A stretch of DNA of 64,000 nt from Breznakia pachnodae (lineage in GTDB: Bacteria > Bacillota_I > Bacilli_A > Erysipelotrichales > Erysipelotrichaceae). The position numbers were made by a program, and so were the translations under genes. The stretch covers positions 930,001 through 994,000 of the forward strand of contig NZ_JAUSUR010000001.1 in NCBI RefSeq assembly GCF_030814225.1, given 5' to 3'. The notes under the pieces were generated by a model. It was not told where the DNA came from, did not search any database, and saw nothing but the letters and a program-made list of their open reading frames with translations. Position 1 is the stretch's first letter. Each line of letters starts with the position of its first letter. Below, one piece after another: positions 33,540-43,869 of the stretch.

Positions 33540-36018
33540 TTTCTTCTATCCTTTCTTCTAAATAATTCATCTCATCAAATTCCATTGAGCACATCACGTG
33601 CCCAGTTACATGTTCTGCTTTATATGCTTTTCCATATTCTGTTTCAACAAGTTCATAATGAAATTCTTCACCAACACTATTTGGTTTTACTGAATTTAAT
33701 AACAACTCTAGTTTTTCTTCTTTTCCCTCTTCTCCAAATACATAAATCGTTGCATCCTTTAATCCATCCAACAAAATTCTACGTTTCATAATTACACTAA
33801 CAGGACCATACTCACTCATTGATATAACACCATTCTCTTTTTGGTCAACAAACACTCTACACTCTCTATTAAAAGAGCGAGGAAAATGATATTCACCATA
33901 TCCATTGTTTATGTATACTTCATGTCCTATGAGGACTGGTACACCAAGTGAAAATCTTATCTTTAACCCTATTGTAGCATCTGGGAAATAACCCGAGAAT
34001 AAGAAGGCATTATTGCTTCTATGAATGGTAAGAGCTGGCATCTTTGTCTTCATACTTTTCCTTTGAAATTCAATATGCATACCAAACTCCTGTAAGGCAT
34101 ATCTCAATAGATACTCACTATGGAAATACCTATCTTCAGTATATGGAACAAGCAGATTACTATTGCTACGAACTTCATTCGCATTGGATCCTCTTATCCA
34201 TACAAGTGTTCCTTTAATTTCTCTTTTCACTCCAAACACTCTTACTTCATCATCCTGTCTAACTGATGCAAGGACCTTAGAACTAATTAGTTTTTCATTA
34301 TCAATTACTGTATCGATCAATCCATCTGATAGGTTTGGGTTGTGGAAGATTTTATCAATATTGTCTAAGTTTTCATCTCCTAGTTTGTATGTAGATTGTA
34401 ATTGCAGTTCTCCATATAAACCTTCATCCTTTCTAACATTCAATAATGTTAAGATGTCCTTACCTGCATCACTCAATGAACCATACATTAATACCTTTCC
34501 ACCATTTTCAACATATGAAATTAACGCTGTTTCGTGCTTAGTTCCTTTATATGGTACTGGCGATAAAATAATAGTCCCTTTAAAATAATCATATTTATCA
34601 TTCGCATATTTTGCAAAGTTGGTTGTTGAAATAACATTATTAATTGGCATTCCTCCATTAATTGCAGAAGTAATAAACCAATCTTCAAAAAATGGTTTTT
34701 TTAGATTATAGTTCCCCATAACATCTTCATTTTGGTATTCATGAAATGGATATACCCAAAGAATTGGAGCTACCTTGTCAGGAAGTGTCTTTAATGCTTT
34801 GTCAATATGAGGGGATATACTTAATACTGCTTCTTCTGGCATATCACCTAGAGAATTATCAATTGATAAGAAATTCATATACTCTGGTGTTTCTATTTTC
34901 AAATCATCATCGATTCTTGCTATCGCTAGTGGCATATATATATCATGTGGTTCTCCTTCATAGCGATCAAACCATGGACTATTCATCCACCATGGATCAT
35001 GCAAATAAAACCGAAACATATAATTACTGTTTTGTGGTAATTCTGCAATTCTTGACATATATCCAGATAATTCAATACCAAAGTTTTTATCTAAAGCTGC
35101 CCATGGTGAGTTTGGTGGTGGAACAATATTTAACTTTCCATTATAGATTGCCTCAGTTGCAACTGCATCGGTTGCAAAATCAATTCCTACACTAAGATTT
35201 GTACCCCTAGTCTGTACTTCATAATCTGGACATTCCTTTCGAAATAATTTCCAAAAATTTAATGTTTTCTCTTTCTGATTAAGAATTGAAACTTTGTCTT
35301 CAACAAACGTTTCACCATCAAACAATAAACCAGTAGTTGCCCAGTTCTCCGCTCCAAATCCGAATCCATTGGAAAACCAGATATAATCAAAATTGAAGTC
35401 ATTTAAGAACTCATTTGCTTGTTTTCCTAAAAAGGTTGCAAAGGGTGTTCCTTCATTAATACCATTAGGATACGCTTTATAGCTTCGATTATCTTTATGT
35501 AAAAGTTCATAACTTACTACAAAACTTTTATCTCCCATTGTTCCAGCGGTACATATCTCTGGATGCCATTTGTACTTAAATTTTGACACTGCAAACTCTG
35601 GTCCTGGATCAAACGTTGCTCCTACTTTAATCGGCTTTTGCAGTACATCTTCTCCTACCTCTTTTATCATATTCACAATAATTTCTAAATCCTGATATGT
35701 AAAAGCAGGAGGATTATTCATATACAAATAATTTCTTGTATGGGGGCTTACTTTTTGAGGATCAGTAATAGGGTCCCAATCACCATGAAACTCATTTGCC
35801 CTACCAATATAACGTCCCCATTCAATCTCTTGAGTAAAATCACCTGCATATTCTAATATTTCACTTCCATCTCCAATCCACAAAAGAACACAAATTACAT
35901 CTGCTTTTGCAGTGATTTCTTTCCATTGATCAAAGAAATACAAACAGACTTCTTTAATTGATTCTGGACTATTTTCCTTAAATGGTTTCAAACTCATTTC
36001 CAGTGTTATTTCTTTCAT
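33532..36018 (-). CDS. Large cytosolic hydrolase-like protein, family unassigned (putative glycoside hydrolase)
   Basis: An 828-residue protein that I cannot assign to a named family. The N-terminal 400 residues alternate beta strands and helices rich in aromatic residues (VICVLLWIGDGSEILEYAG, IWFSNGFGFGAENWATTG), as in TIM-barrel glycosidases. Around residues 480-560 a segment (LISYVENGGKVLMYGSLS) resembles the amidotransferase-like domain of beta-galactosidase families. A C-terminal beta domain follows. There is no signal peptide. I start at the ATG at 36018 with AAGGAG 11 bp upstream; the earlier in-frame codons overlie the promoter. Leading a mannose-PTS operon, it probably splits the imported, phosphorylated oligosaccharide. 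Confidence 0.7.
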   Translation of the reverse strand: MKEITLEMSLKPFKENSPESIKEVCLYFFDQWKEITAKADVICVLLWIGDGSEILEYAGDFTQEIEWGRYIGRANEFHGDWDPITDPQKVSPHTRNYLYMNNPPAFTYQDLEIIVNMIKEVGEDVLQKPIKVGATFDPGPEFAVSKFKYKWHPEICTAGTMGDKSFVVSYELLHKDNRSYKAYPNGINEGTPFATFLGKQANEFLNDFNFDYIWFSNGFGFGAENWATTGLLFDGETFVEDKVSILNQKEKTLNFWKLFRKECPDYEVQTRGTNLSVGIDFATDAVATEAIYNGKLNIVPPPNSPWAALDKNFGIELSGYMSRIAELPQNSNYMFRFYLHDPWWMNSPWFDRYEGEPHDIYMPLAIARIDDDLKIETPEYMNFLSIDNSLGDMPEEAVLSISPHIDKALKTLPDKVAPILWVYPFHEYQNEDVMGNYNLKKPFFEDWFITSAINGGMPINNVISTTNFAKYANDKYDYFKGTIILSPVPYKGTKHETALISYVENGGKVLMYGSLSDAGKDILTLLNVRKDEGLYGELQLQSTYKLGDENLDNIDKIFHNPNLSDGLIDTVIDNEKLISSKVLASVRQDDEVRVFGVKREIKGTLVWIRGSNANEVRSNSNLLVPYTEDRYFHSEYLLRYALQEFGMHIEFQRKSMKTKMPALTIHRSNNAFLFSGYFPDATIGLKIRFSLGVPVLIGHEVYINNGYGEYHFPRSFNRECRVFVDQKENGVISMSEYGPVSVIMKRRILLDGLKDATIYVFGEEGKEEKLELLLNSVKPNSVGEEFHYELVETEYGKAYKAEHVTGHVMCSMEFDEMNYLEERIEENE

Positions 36019-36106
36019 ATACGTTACTACTCCTTCGCTTACAAATCGATTTGACACTTTCAGTATAAAACGAAAAAAATGAATAACAATACTTTGAGCC
36101 AAACTT

Positions 36107-36119
36107 CGAACAACGGTTC
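36107..36119. promoter_or_regulatory. Candidate operator, first copy, before the second mannose-PTS operon
   Basis: CGAACAACGGTTC, a GAAC-N4-GTTC dyad. It shares SGAACAAC-NNTTC with the inverted site at 36151, 44 bp away. Both sit between the hydrolase operon and the divergent RpiR gene. Confidence 0.5.
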
Positions 36120-36150
36120 AATAATACTTAAAATTTACTTCTTATTTTTA

Positions 36151-36163
36151 GGAATGTTGTTCC
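36151..36163. promoter_or_regulatory. Candidate operator, second copy
   Basis: GGAATGTTGTTCC; its reverse complement GGAACAACATTCC matches the site at 36107. The RpiR regulator at 36229 is the most likely binder. Confidence 0.5.
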
Positions 36164-36228
36164 AAATTAACTGATATTGTTTACAAAAAATAAGTTTCTA
36201 TATATTATTGAGTTAACGAGGTACCATT

Positions 36229-37083
36229 ATGAACTTACTAAAAAAGATGGAGAATAATAAGACTTTTTCTCAATCAGAATTAATTGTACGTAATTATGTT
36301 TTAAATCAGAAAGAAAATATTTTAAATAAAACAGTAAATGAAATTGCCAGTGAAAACTATGTATCAAAATCTACATTAACTCGTTTTTCTCAAAAACTAG
36401 GATTTAGTGGATGGAATGAATTTAAAATTGCCTTTTTTAGAGAGATTGGTAATGAGAAGAATAAAATTTCTGATGTTGATGTAAACTTCCCTTTTACTGT
36501 AGATGACTCACCTGAGTTTATTACAAAGAAATTATTAGTAATGAAACAAAACATTTTGGAACAGACATTTCAGCTTTTAGATACAAGAATGCTTAATAAA
36601 GCCGTATCATTATTGACTCATAAAAATCGTATTCATATATTTGCAGAAGGTTATTCACTATCTTCAAGCAATGACTTTTGCTATCGAATGTCAAGAATTG
36701 GTAAACATATTACTAATGACAATCAAATAGGAATGAGTTATATTGCAGAATCACTCACTGCAGATGACCTTGCTTTTATTGTATCTTATAGTGGTAGAAC
36801 AAAGGATGTTGTATACGTTACATCTATTCTCAAACAACACAATGTTCCAGTAATTTCTATTACTAGTGATGAAAATAATCCGATTAGCGAATTGGCAGAT
36901 ATTGATATTTCTATACCAACTATGGAAGATCTTTATTTTAAAATATCGAACTATTCTACTGTTGATTCAATTCGTTTTGTATTTGATATTTTGTTTAGTC
37001 TTTATTTCAATGGGAACTTTAATGTGAATCTAAAAAATCGAACTTCTATGGCTCGTGTTGTTGATAAGAAACAAGATATATAA
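36229..37083 (+). CDS. RpiR-family regulator of the second mannose-PTS operon
   Basis: A 284-residue RpiR protein with an N-terminal helix-turn-helix (NEIASENYVSKSTLTRFSQK, residues 42-61) and a SIS domain (HIFAEGYSLSSSNDF, then FIVSYSGRTKDVVYV). CGAGGTACCATT precedes the start. It diverges from the hydrolase/PTS operon, with a pair of related dyads in between. The effector is likely the sugar phosphate made by that transporter. The 8-bp repeat at the edge of the MITE-like element overlaps its stop codon, so the insertion landed exactly at the gene's end. Confidence 0.92.
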   Translation: MNLLKKMENNKTFSQSELIVRNYVLNQKENILNKTVNEIASENYVSKSTLTRFSQKLGFSGWNEFKIAFFREIGNEKNKISDVDVNFPFTVDDSPEFITKKLLVMKQNILEQTFQLLDTRMLNKAVSLLTHKNRIHIFAEGYSLSSSNDFCYRMSRIGKHITNDNQIGMSYIAESLTADDLAFIVSYSGRTKDVVYVTSILKQHNVPVISITSDENNPISELADIDISIPTMEDLYFKISNYSTVDSIRFVFDILFSLYFNGNFNVNLKNRTSMARVVDKKQDI

Positions 37084-37088
37084 TTTTA

Positions 37089-37228
37089 GGCTTAATTCAA
37101 CTAGAGAATACCCAACATCTTTTAATCATCATGATTAGTGGACTTTTCGTAAATTCTTTATAAATCATACATCCGCTCTTATTAATGATAAATTTTGATG
37201 ACTAGGTATCTGTTGGTTGAATTAAGCG
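37089..37228. mobile_element. MITE-like element, 140 bp, with 8-bp target duplication
   Basis: The ends are inverted repeats: GGCTTAATTCAAC at 37089-37101 and its near-complement GTTGAATTAAGCG at 37216-37228, 12 of 13 bases matching. The 8-bp TAATTTTA stands directly outside both ends (37081-37088 and 37229-37236), as expected for a target-site duplication. The interior has no gene. An 8-bp duplication occurs with several IS families, so I cannot name the parent transposase. No second copy is visible in the window. Confidence 0.75.
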
Positions 37229-37357
37229 TAATTTTATTAATCCTAAAACAATGATTTATTTTTAGGATTTTTTTGTAATACGAGTATATATTAGTAGGAT
37301 AGTAATTTGAAACTATAGTCTATATAATTCAAAATAGATATAGTTAATTTTGCTAAT

Positions 37358-37388
37358 TGTGCTTTATAAGTGTTATAATTAAAGCACA
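37358..37388 (+). promoter_or_regulatory. Promoter-operator of the abiE operon
   Basis: A perfect 9-bp inverted repeat, TGTGCTTTA / TAAAGCACA, with a 13-bp spacer containing the -10 box TATAAT (37374-37379). TTGCTA at 37350 is the -35 box at 18 bp. AbiEi antitoxins are known to bind such repeats and repress their own promoter. Confidence 0.7.
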
Positions 37389-37401
37389 GAAAGGAAATAA
37401 T

Positions 37402-37995
37402 ATGAAAAATATCAATGATGCAAGGTTTTTTGTTAATCAAAGTAACGGAATAATTACTAATAATGATTTCAAGGAGAATGATATAGGAAAATATTTTGTT
37501 AATATGTTACTTGAGGAAGGTACATTGGAACGATATCAAAAAGGAATTTATGTCAGAAACGATACATTTGAGGATGAATTTTATATACTTCAGAAGAAGA
37601 ATCCTACAATTGTTTTTTCATATAACAGTGCAATGTATCTTCTTAACCATACGGATAGAACTCCTTTTAGAATGGATATTACTGTATACCAAGGATATAA
37701 TGTGCATCGTTTACCTAAAGATATAAAAGTTCATTATGTAAAAAAAGAACTTTTAAATCTTGGGACAATTAAAGTAAAAACACCGTTTGGTTTTGAAGTC
37801 ATTACTTATAATATTGAAAGAATTATTTGTGATCTCATTAAAAACAGAAATACCGGAATTGATAAGGAACAAAGTAATAAGTTCATAAGAGAAATGTTTT
37901 TAGAAAAAAAAGTAAATACAACAACACTTATAAATTATGCTAAACAATTAAATTGTGAAAATAAAGTTAGAACAGTTATGGATTTATTTATATGA
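37402..37995 (+). CDS. abiEi: Type IV TA antitoxin, AbiEi family
   Basis: A 197-residue protein of the AbiEi antitoxin/transcription regulator family. The N-terminal winged helix (GIITNNDFKENDIGKYFVNM, GTLERYQKGIYVR) binds DNA; the C-terminal part includes YNIERIICDLIKNR, which the family conserves. I start at the ATG at 37402, with AAAGGAAATAAT before it; upstream codons overlie the promoter. The stop overlaps the toxin ATG by 4 bases (ATGA). It is expected to block the AbiEii nucleotidyltransferase and repress the pair, although the partner gene carries a nonsense codon. Confidence 0.9.
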   Translation: MKNINDARFFVNQSNGIITNNDFKENDIGKYFVNMLLEEGTLERYQKGIYVRNDTFEDEFYILQKKNPTIVFSYNSAMYLLNHTDRTPFRMDITVYQGYNVHRLPKDIKVHYVKKELLNLGTIKVKTPFGFEVITYNIERIICDLIKNRNTGIDKEQSNKFIREMFLEKKVNTTTLINYAKQLNCENKVRTVMDLFI

Positions 37996-38840
37996 TTAGA
38001 AGTGTTGAATCACTAAAAGGAAAAGTACGACACTATTCTAAAGAAACTGGATTAAGTGTACAACAGGTATTACAACATTTTATGTTTGAAAGGTTTCTTG
38101 AAAGACTTTCAAATTCTGAATATAAAGATAATTTTATCATTAAAGGAGGTTGCCTATTATCCTCTATAATGGGTGTGGATTCAAGAACGACAAGAGATAT
38201 TGATGCGAATATTATCGGAATTGATTTCAATCAAGATATGATTACATAAATAATATCAACCACAATAGCTATCGATATTGAGGATAATGTAACTTTTATT
38301 TTAGTTAAAGTTAAAGAAATAAGATTATCAAAAAAATACAATGGTTATAGATTCACTTTAACTGGTTGTTATGGTAATTTAAGAATATCTTTCCACATTG
38401 ATATTACTACTGGTGACATTGTTACCCCAAGAGCAATAAAATATGAATACAAAATGATATTAGAAAATGACTCTATAAATATACTTGCTTACAATTCTGA
38501 AACTATTTTTGCAGAAAAATTGCAGGCTATCCTACATTTAAAAACTGCTAACAGTCGTATGAAAGACTATTATGATATTTTTTATTTTTTAAGTGATGGT
38601 TGGACTCATTTAGATAAAAAGACACTTATCAACGCAATTCACACTACCTTTACTAATCGAAATACACTAGATGACTTATATCTTTTAGATCCCATTCTGC
38701 ATACATTAGAAAGTGATAAAAAACTAAATGAATTATGGTTGGATTATCAAACTGTATTTTTTTACTCTAAAAACATTTCTTTTCAAGACATTATTAATCG
38801 AATGAAAGAATTTAGTACTTGGTTAAACCCATTCTTATAA
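37992..38840 (+). pseudogene. abiEii: AbiEii toxin gene (nucleotidyltransferase) interrupted by one in-frame stop
   Basis: The frame starting at 37992 encodes the nucleotidyltransferase core IIKGGCLLSSIMG and SRTTRDID, then meets TAA at 38247-38249. The same frame continues without further stops to 38840 and holds the second conserved block EKLQAILHL and SRMKDYYDIFYFL. Length and both motifs fit a full 283-codon AbiEii apart from this codon. One base change restores a sense codon. A 128-residue C-terminal product could start at 38454 but would lack the catalytic DxD. The toxin is most likely dead, with the antitoxin kept. Confidence 0.88.
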
Positions 38841-38845
38841 ATATA

Positions 38846-38877
38846 AAAAGAGACCTTTCCAATCAGAAAGGTCTTTC
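38846..38877. terminator. Bidirectional terminator
   Basis: AGACCTTTC-CAATCA-GAAAGGTCT flanked by A and T runs, between the abiE genes and the convergent EIIC gene. Confidence 0.88.
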
Positions 38878-38881
38878 ATAT

Positions 38882-40186
38882 TTATTTAGCTTCTTCTGCA
38901 GCTGCTGCAACTTCTGCTTCTACATTCATCTTGTCTAACTTTTTAATAAATGGTAAGTATACAAAGAATGAAAGTACTAATACAAATAATTGTAACAATG
39001 CTGTTTGCCATCCACCTACTAGGAATCCTGAGATAATAGGAGGTGTTGTCCAAGGAACTAATACTCCTCCAAACAATGGTACAAGTCCTGTAGCTTGCGC
39101 AAAGTATAAGATTAATCCAGAAATTACTGGCATTGCGATAAATGGTACTGCAAGCATTGGGTTTAATGTAATTGGTGTACCAAATAGTACTGGTTCATTA
39201 ATATTGAATAATGCTGGTACTGCTGATAATCTACCAATTTCTTTGTTTCTTGCTGATTTTGCAAAGAATACCATGAACATTACAACTCCAATTGTCATCC
39301 CTGCACCAGTTACAGTCATAAACTGATCTAGGAATTGTTTTGTAACAATATGTCCACCATTTGCTTGAGTTAACTTTAATCCTGCATCTAAGATTGCTTG
39401 ATTTTCTAATGTATTTGCTAATAGCATTGGTTCCATGATTCCACCAACAATTGTTGATCCATGAACCCCAAAGAACCATAGGAATGGAATTAAGAATCCC
39501 ATCATGATAACTCCACCCAAACTATCTGTCATACCTTGTAGTGGTGTTTGAATTACGTCATAAATTAATTCTAATAATGTTGTATTTCCAATAATATCGA
39601 ATAATGCATAAGCGATAAATGTTGAAGTAATTAATACAACTCCAGGAATAAGTGAAGTAAATGAGTTTGCAACTCCTTCAGGAACTCCTGCTGGCATTTT
39701 AATACGAATATCTTTTTTCATAAATAATGAGTATACATATCCTACAATTAAACCAATTAAGATTGCACAGATCATCCCTTTTCCACCTGTCCATGCTTTG
39801 TTGATTACACTACCTACTTCCTCTCCACCAGCACTCATCACTGATGATTCTTGAAGAATTAGGAAACAAACAAATGAGATGATTCCTGCATTTAATGCTG
39901 GATATCCTTCTGCTTTTACATACTCATATGCAATCCCAATAACTGCAGCGATTGCGATAATATCAAATGTTGCTCCGGTTACTTGAAATAATGGTCCAAG
40001 TAAATTAACTGATCCTAACCATTCAACTACTGGATCATATGGGAAACATGCAATTATCAGGAAGAATGACCCGATAATTGTTAATGGCATTGTATATAAG
40101 ATACCATTACGTAATGCCATCATTGCTTTTGTGTTCACAAACTTCATTATAGTTGGAACTATACTGTCATTTAAAAATTGTTTCAT
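38882..40186 (-). CDS. PTS lactose/cellobiose-family EIIC permease
   Basis: A 434-residue permease with the family hallmarks LRNGILYTMPLTIIGSFFL, KMPAGVPEGVANSFTSLIP, FGVHGSTIVGGI and FNINEPVLFGTPI. About ten hydrophobic segments are visible. It is the last gene of an operon GH1, EIIA, EIIB, EIIC. AAGAGGAGAAAAACG precedes the ATG. Substrate: a beta-glucoside such as cellobiose or an aryl-glucoside. Confidence 0.94.
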   Translation of the reverse strand: MKQFLNDSIVPTIMKFVNTKAMMALRNGILYTMPLTIIGSFFLIIACFPYDPVVEWLGSVNLLGPLFQVTGATFDIIAIAAVIGIAYEYVKAEGYPALNAGIISFVCFLILQESSVMSAGGEEVGSVINKAWTGGKGMICAILIGLIVGYVYSLFMKKDIRIKMPAGVPEGVANSFTSLIPGVVLITSTFIAYALFDIIGNTTLLELIYDVIQTPLQGMTDSLGGVIMMGFLIPFLWFFGVHGSTIVGGIMEPMLLANTLENQAILDAGLKLTQANGGHIVTKQFLDQFMTVTGAGMTIGVVMFMVFFAKSARNKEIGRLSAVPALFNINEPVLFGTPITLNPMLAVPFIAMPVISGLILYFAQATGLVPLFGGVLVPWTTPPIISGFLVGGWQTALLQLFVLVLSFFVYLPFIKKLDKMNVEAEVAAAAEEAK

Positions 40187-40199
40187 CGTTTTTCTCCTC

Positions 40200-40499
40200 T
40201 TATAAACCTAGTGCAAATGTTAGTACATTTTCACCGTTCATCATTCCATAATCTGTCATTGGTATTACACCGACAGGAATTCCTTTAGGTTCACACAAAC
40301 CTTTTACTCTTTTTTCTTCATAACCTACTTGAGGTCCTAATAATATTATATCTGCTTCATCCATTTTTGCACTTAAATCATTTAAAGGATATGCAATAAT
40401 TTCAACATCGATTCCTTTATTTTGTGCAACTTCTTCCATCTTCTTTACCAGCATGCTTGTTGACATACCAGCATTACAGAATAATCGAATCTTTTTCAT
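40200..40499 (-). CDS. PTS lactose/cellobiose-family EIIB component
   Basis: A 99-residue EIIB with the phosphocysteine in IRLFCNAGMSTSMLVKKME (Cys8) and the ILLGPQVGYE segment. It lies 2 bp after EIIA and 13 bp before EIIC. Confidence 0.94.
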   Translation of the reverse strand: MKKIRLFCNAGMSTSMLVKKMEEVAQNKGIDVEIIAYPLNDLSAKMDEADIILLGPQVGYEEKRVKGLCEPKGIPVGVIPMTDYGMMNGENVLTFALGL

Positions 40500-40501
40500 C
40501 T

Positions 40502-40831
40502 CTATGCCTCCTTGATGTTACTTTGTTGATGTAATGTATAAAGATCAATAATTTCTTCAGCTACCAGTTTGAATGTTTCTGTTGTCATCAACTGATCTTC
40601 TGCATGCATCAGCAATAAATTAAATTCTGTCTTATTTCCATTTGCCTCTTCCGCAATCAATCCTGCATGTGCCTGATGTCCATCATGGAAAACTGCTTGA
40701 CCTTCTTCAATTAGTTCTTTTGCACGTTCTATATTTCCTGCTTTTGCTTCTTGTATTGCATTTACATACATACTCTTTGCAGCCCCTACAGCTGCTATAA
40801 TCTGAAAACTTATTAACTCTAGTCCTTCCAT
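40502..40831 (-). CDS. PTS lactose/cellobiose-family EIIA component
   Basis: A 109-residue EIIA; helix 1 has IAAVGAAKSMYVNAIQEAK and the phosphorylated His lies in LLLMHAEDQLMTTE. It follows the GH1 gene by 8 bp. Confidence 0.94.
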   Translation of the reverse strand: MEGLELISFQIIAAVGAAKSMYVNAIQEAKAGNIERAKELIEEGQAVFHDGHQAHAGLIAEEANGNKTEFNLLLMHAEDQLMTTETFKLVAEEIIDLYTLHQQSNIKEA

Positions 40832-40839
40832 TACGTTAC

Positions 40840-42372
<1,533 letters not shown>

Positions 42373-42396
42373 TTAATAAAACAAGATAACTATAGT

Positions 42397-42410
42397 TGTA
42401 ATTTGTTACA
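42397..42410. promoter_or_regulatory. Possible operator upstream of the GH1 operon
   Basis: TGTAA-TTTG-TTACA dyad, touching an AACTATAGTT palindrome at 42388. It may be the site of the RpiR regulator encoded next to it, but only one copy is visible. Confidence 0.3.
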
Positions 42411-42411
42411 C

Positions 42412-42448
42412 AAAAAAAACAACGATAAATTTTAGGATATCATTGTTT
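42412..42448 (-). terminator. Terminator of the RpiR gene at 42463
   Basis: On the minus strand AAACAATGAT / ATCGTTGTTT (one wobble pair) followed by a run of eight T. It separates the regulator gene from the GH1 operon transcribed the same way. Confidence 0.75.
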
Positions 42449-42462
42449 CAATAAAGGCTTAT

Positions 42463-43197
42463 TTATTGGTCTATTTCCATTTTCTGTACTTTCTTCGCTA
42501 AAGTTTCAAGAATAAAGAGTACAGGTACTTGTGTTGTTAAATTTAGTGAATCACCAATGATTGTCATTGGCATATAGTATGATAAATTGATATCTGACAT
42601 ACTTGCAATTGTATTTACATTGGTATTTGTAATAGACAAAATAACTGATTTTGTATTTAAGAAATTATGCATCTGGTCAATTGTTTCTCTAGTTTCACCA
42701 CTCACTGATAAAATAATTACGACTGAATCATCTAAATATCGATTCGGTACTGGATAAAAGGGATCATCAATGTGTTGAGAAAACTTTCCTATATTGGAAA
42801 AGAATCTGGCTCCATACTTCGCTAAAATACCAGAAGTTCCAATCCCTAAGAATATTACATTGCTTCGTTCATATATAAGTTCAGCAACCTTATTCAGTTC
42901 ATTATCAAAATCTTCTGTATCAATTCGCTTAAAGTATTGAAGCATTGTATGCACATCATTATAATCTTTTGCTACTTCATTTTTTGAAAGTTCCATCTTA
43001 TACTTCAGTTTGAATTCAGCATATCCCTCACAACCAATCTTCTTACAGAAGCGTAAAACAGTAGTCGTTGATACATGAGCAGCATCTGCTAAATCACGAA
43101 TTTTCATATTTAAAACTTCAGTCCGATTCTTTGTAATATACTTGTATACTTCTAGTTCTGTTTCATTTAAACTCTTGATCTCAGCTGCACTAAACAT
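42463..43197 (-). CDS. RpiR-family regulator of the GH1/PTS operon
   Basis: A 244-residue RpiR protein with a helix-turn-helix (LADAAHVSTTTVLRFCKKIG, about residues 36-55) and a SIS domain (VIFLGIGTSGILAKYGARF, then VIILSVSGETRETID). Its length is typical of the GlvR/BglR-type subgroup that controls glucoside PTS operons. It lies upstream of the GH1 operon in the same direction, with a terminator between. Sugar phosphate released from the GH1 or PTS reaction is the likely effector. Confidence 0.9.
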   Translation of the reverse strand: MFSAAEIKSLNETELEVYKYITKNRTEVLNMKIRDLADAAHVSTTTVLRFCKKIGCEGYAEFKLKYKMELSKNEVAKDYNDVHTMLQYFKRIDTEDFDNELNKVAELIYERSNVIFLGIGTSGILAKYGARFFSNIGKFSQHIDDPFYPVPNRYLDDSVVIILSVSGETRETIDQMHNFLNTKSVILSITNTNVNTIASMSDINLSYYMPMTIIGDSLNLTTQVPVLFILETLAKKVQKMEIDQ

Positions 43198-43414
43198 GAT
43201 GTTACCTCACTAAGTAAATTTTATCACATTCACATGGTAATAAAAAGAAAGTCTTTTCCATAAAGACTCTCTAATCACCAAACATTTTATGTATGGCCTG
43301 TCACTAATAATTATACACTTTAAATAAAAGTTTAAAAGACTTTTATTTATACTTTATATATAATATATTATTTATTGAGAGAGGAAGACAGTAAAAGAGT
43401 TGTCTGAAATTATT

Positions 43415-43526
43415 ATGAAAAAAAAAATTAACAAGCAAGAATATAATTATTTTTATAATCGGTATCATTGTAGGATTACTTACTTACCCATTAATTACAA
43501 AATTAATTGTATCTATACTTAGGTAA
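43415..43526 (+). other. Possible small membrane-protein gene with an A10 frameshift
   Basis: An ATG at 43415 is followed by ten A residues. Read without change, it gives a 36-residue product with no clear fold. If one A is skipped, the frame gives KLTSKNIIIFIIGIIVG and then LLTYPLITKLIVSILR before a TAA at 43524, a typical single-helix membrane peptide. No good ribosome binding site is seen. It lies in the otherwise empty 43198-43556 gap, and its end runs into the strong terminator stem. Confidence 0.3.
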
Positions 43527-43560
43527 AGAAAGACAATCGCTATGATTGTCTTTCTTTACC
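43522..43560. terminator. Very strong bidirectional terminator
   Basis: A perfect 17-bp stem, GGTAAAGAAAGACAATC and its complement, with a GCTAT loop. It overlaps the last codons of the EIIA gene at 43556. Confidence 0.9.
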
Positions 43561-43852
43561 ATTCAACTACTTCTTTAGCAATCAACTGAAAATCTTCAGC
43601 ACTCATCATCTGACATTCTGCATGAACTAACAGAATATCTACTTCAATCTTTTCACCTGAAGCAAACTTTGTAAGTAGCTCTTTATGAATGCTATGGCCT
43701 TGGGCATAGCATTTATCTCCTTCTTCGATTTTGGCAATTGCCTGATCTATTTCTTTGATCTTTGCACATTTTATAGCTTCGATATACAAGCCTTTCGCTT
43801 CTCCAACAGCAGCTATAATTCTGCAACTCATTTCTGTCAACTGATTATCCAT
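43556..43852 (-). CDS. PTS lactose/cellobiose-family EIIA component (PRD regulon)
   Basis: A 98-residue EIIA with the phosphorylated His in ILLVHAECQMMSAE and IIAAVGEAKGLYIEAIK in helix 1. It ends the EIIC-EIIB-EIIA operon read from 45501, and lies 17 bp after EIIB. Confidence 0.93.
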   Translation of the reverse strand: MDNQLTEMSCRIIAAVGEAKGLYIEAIKCAKIKEIDQAIAKIEEGDKCYAQGHSIHKELLTKFASGEKIEVDILLVHAECQMMSAEDFQLIAKEVVEW

Positions 43853-43869
43853 ACTCTTCCTTTCTCTAA

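Noticed and set aside
38454-38840. Independent gene for the C-terminal AbiEii fragment
   Set aside because: It is in the same frame as the N-terminal part with only one stop between, has no ribosome binding site, and lacks the catalytic DxD half.
43249-43270. Second terminator at AGTCTTT/AAAGACT
   Set aside because: The stem is only 7 bp and the strong 17-bp terminator at 43522 already ends the upstream operon, so its role is unclear.
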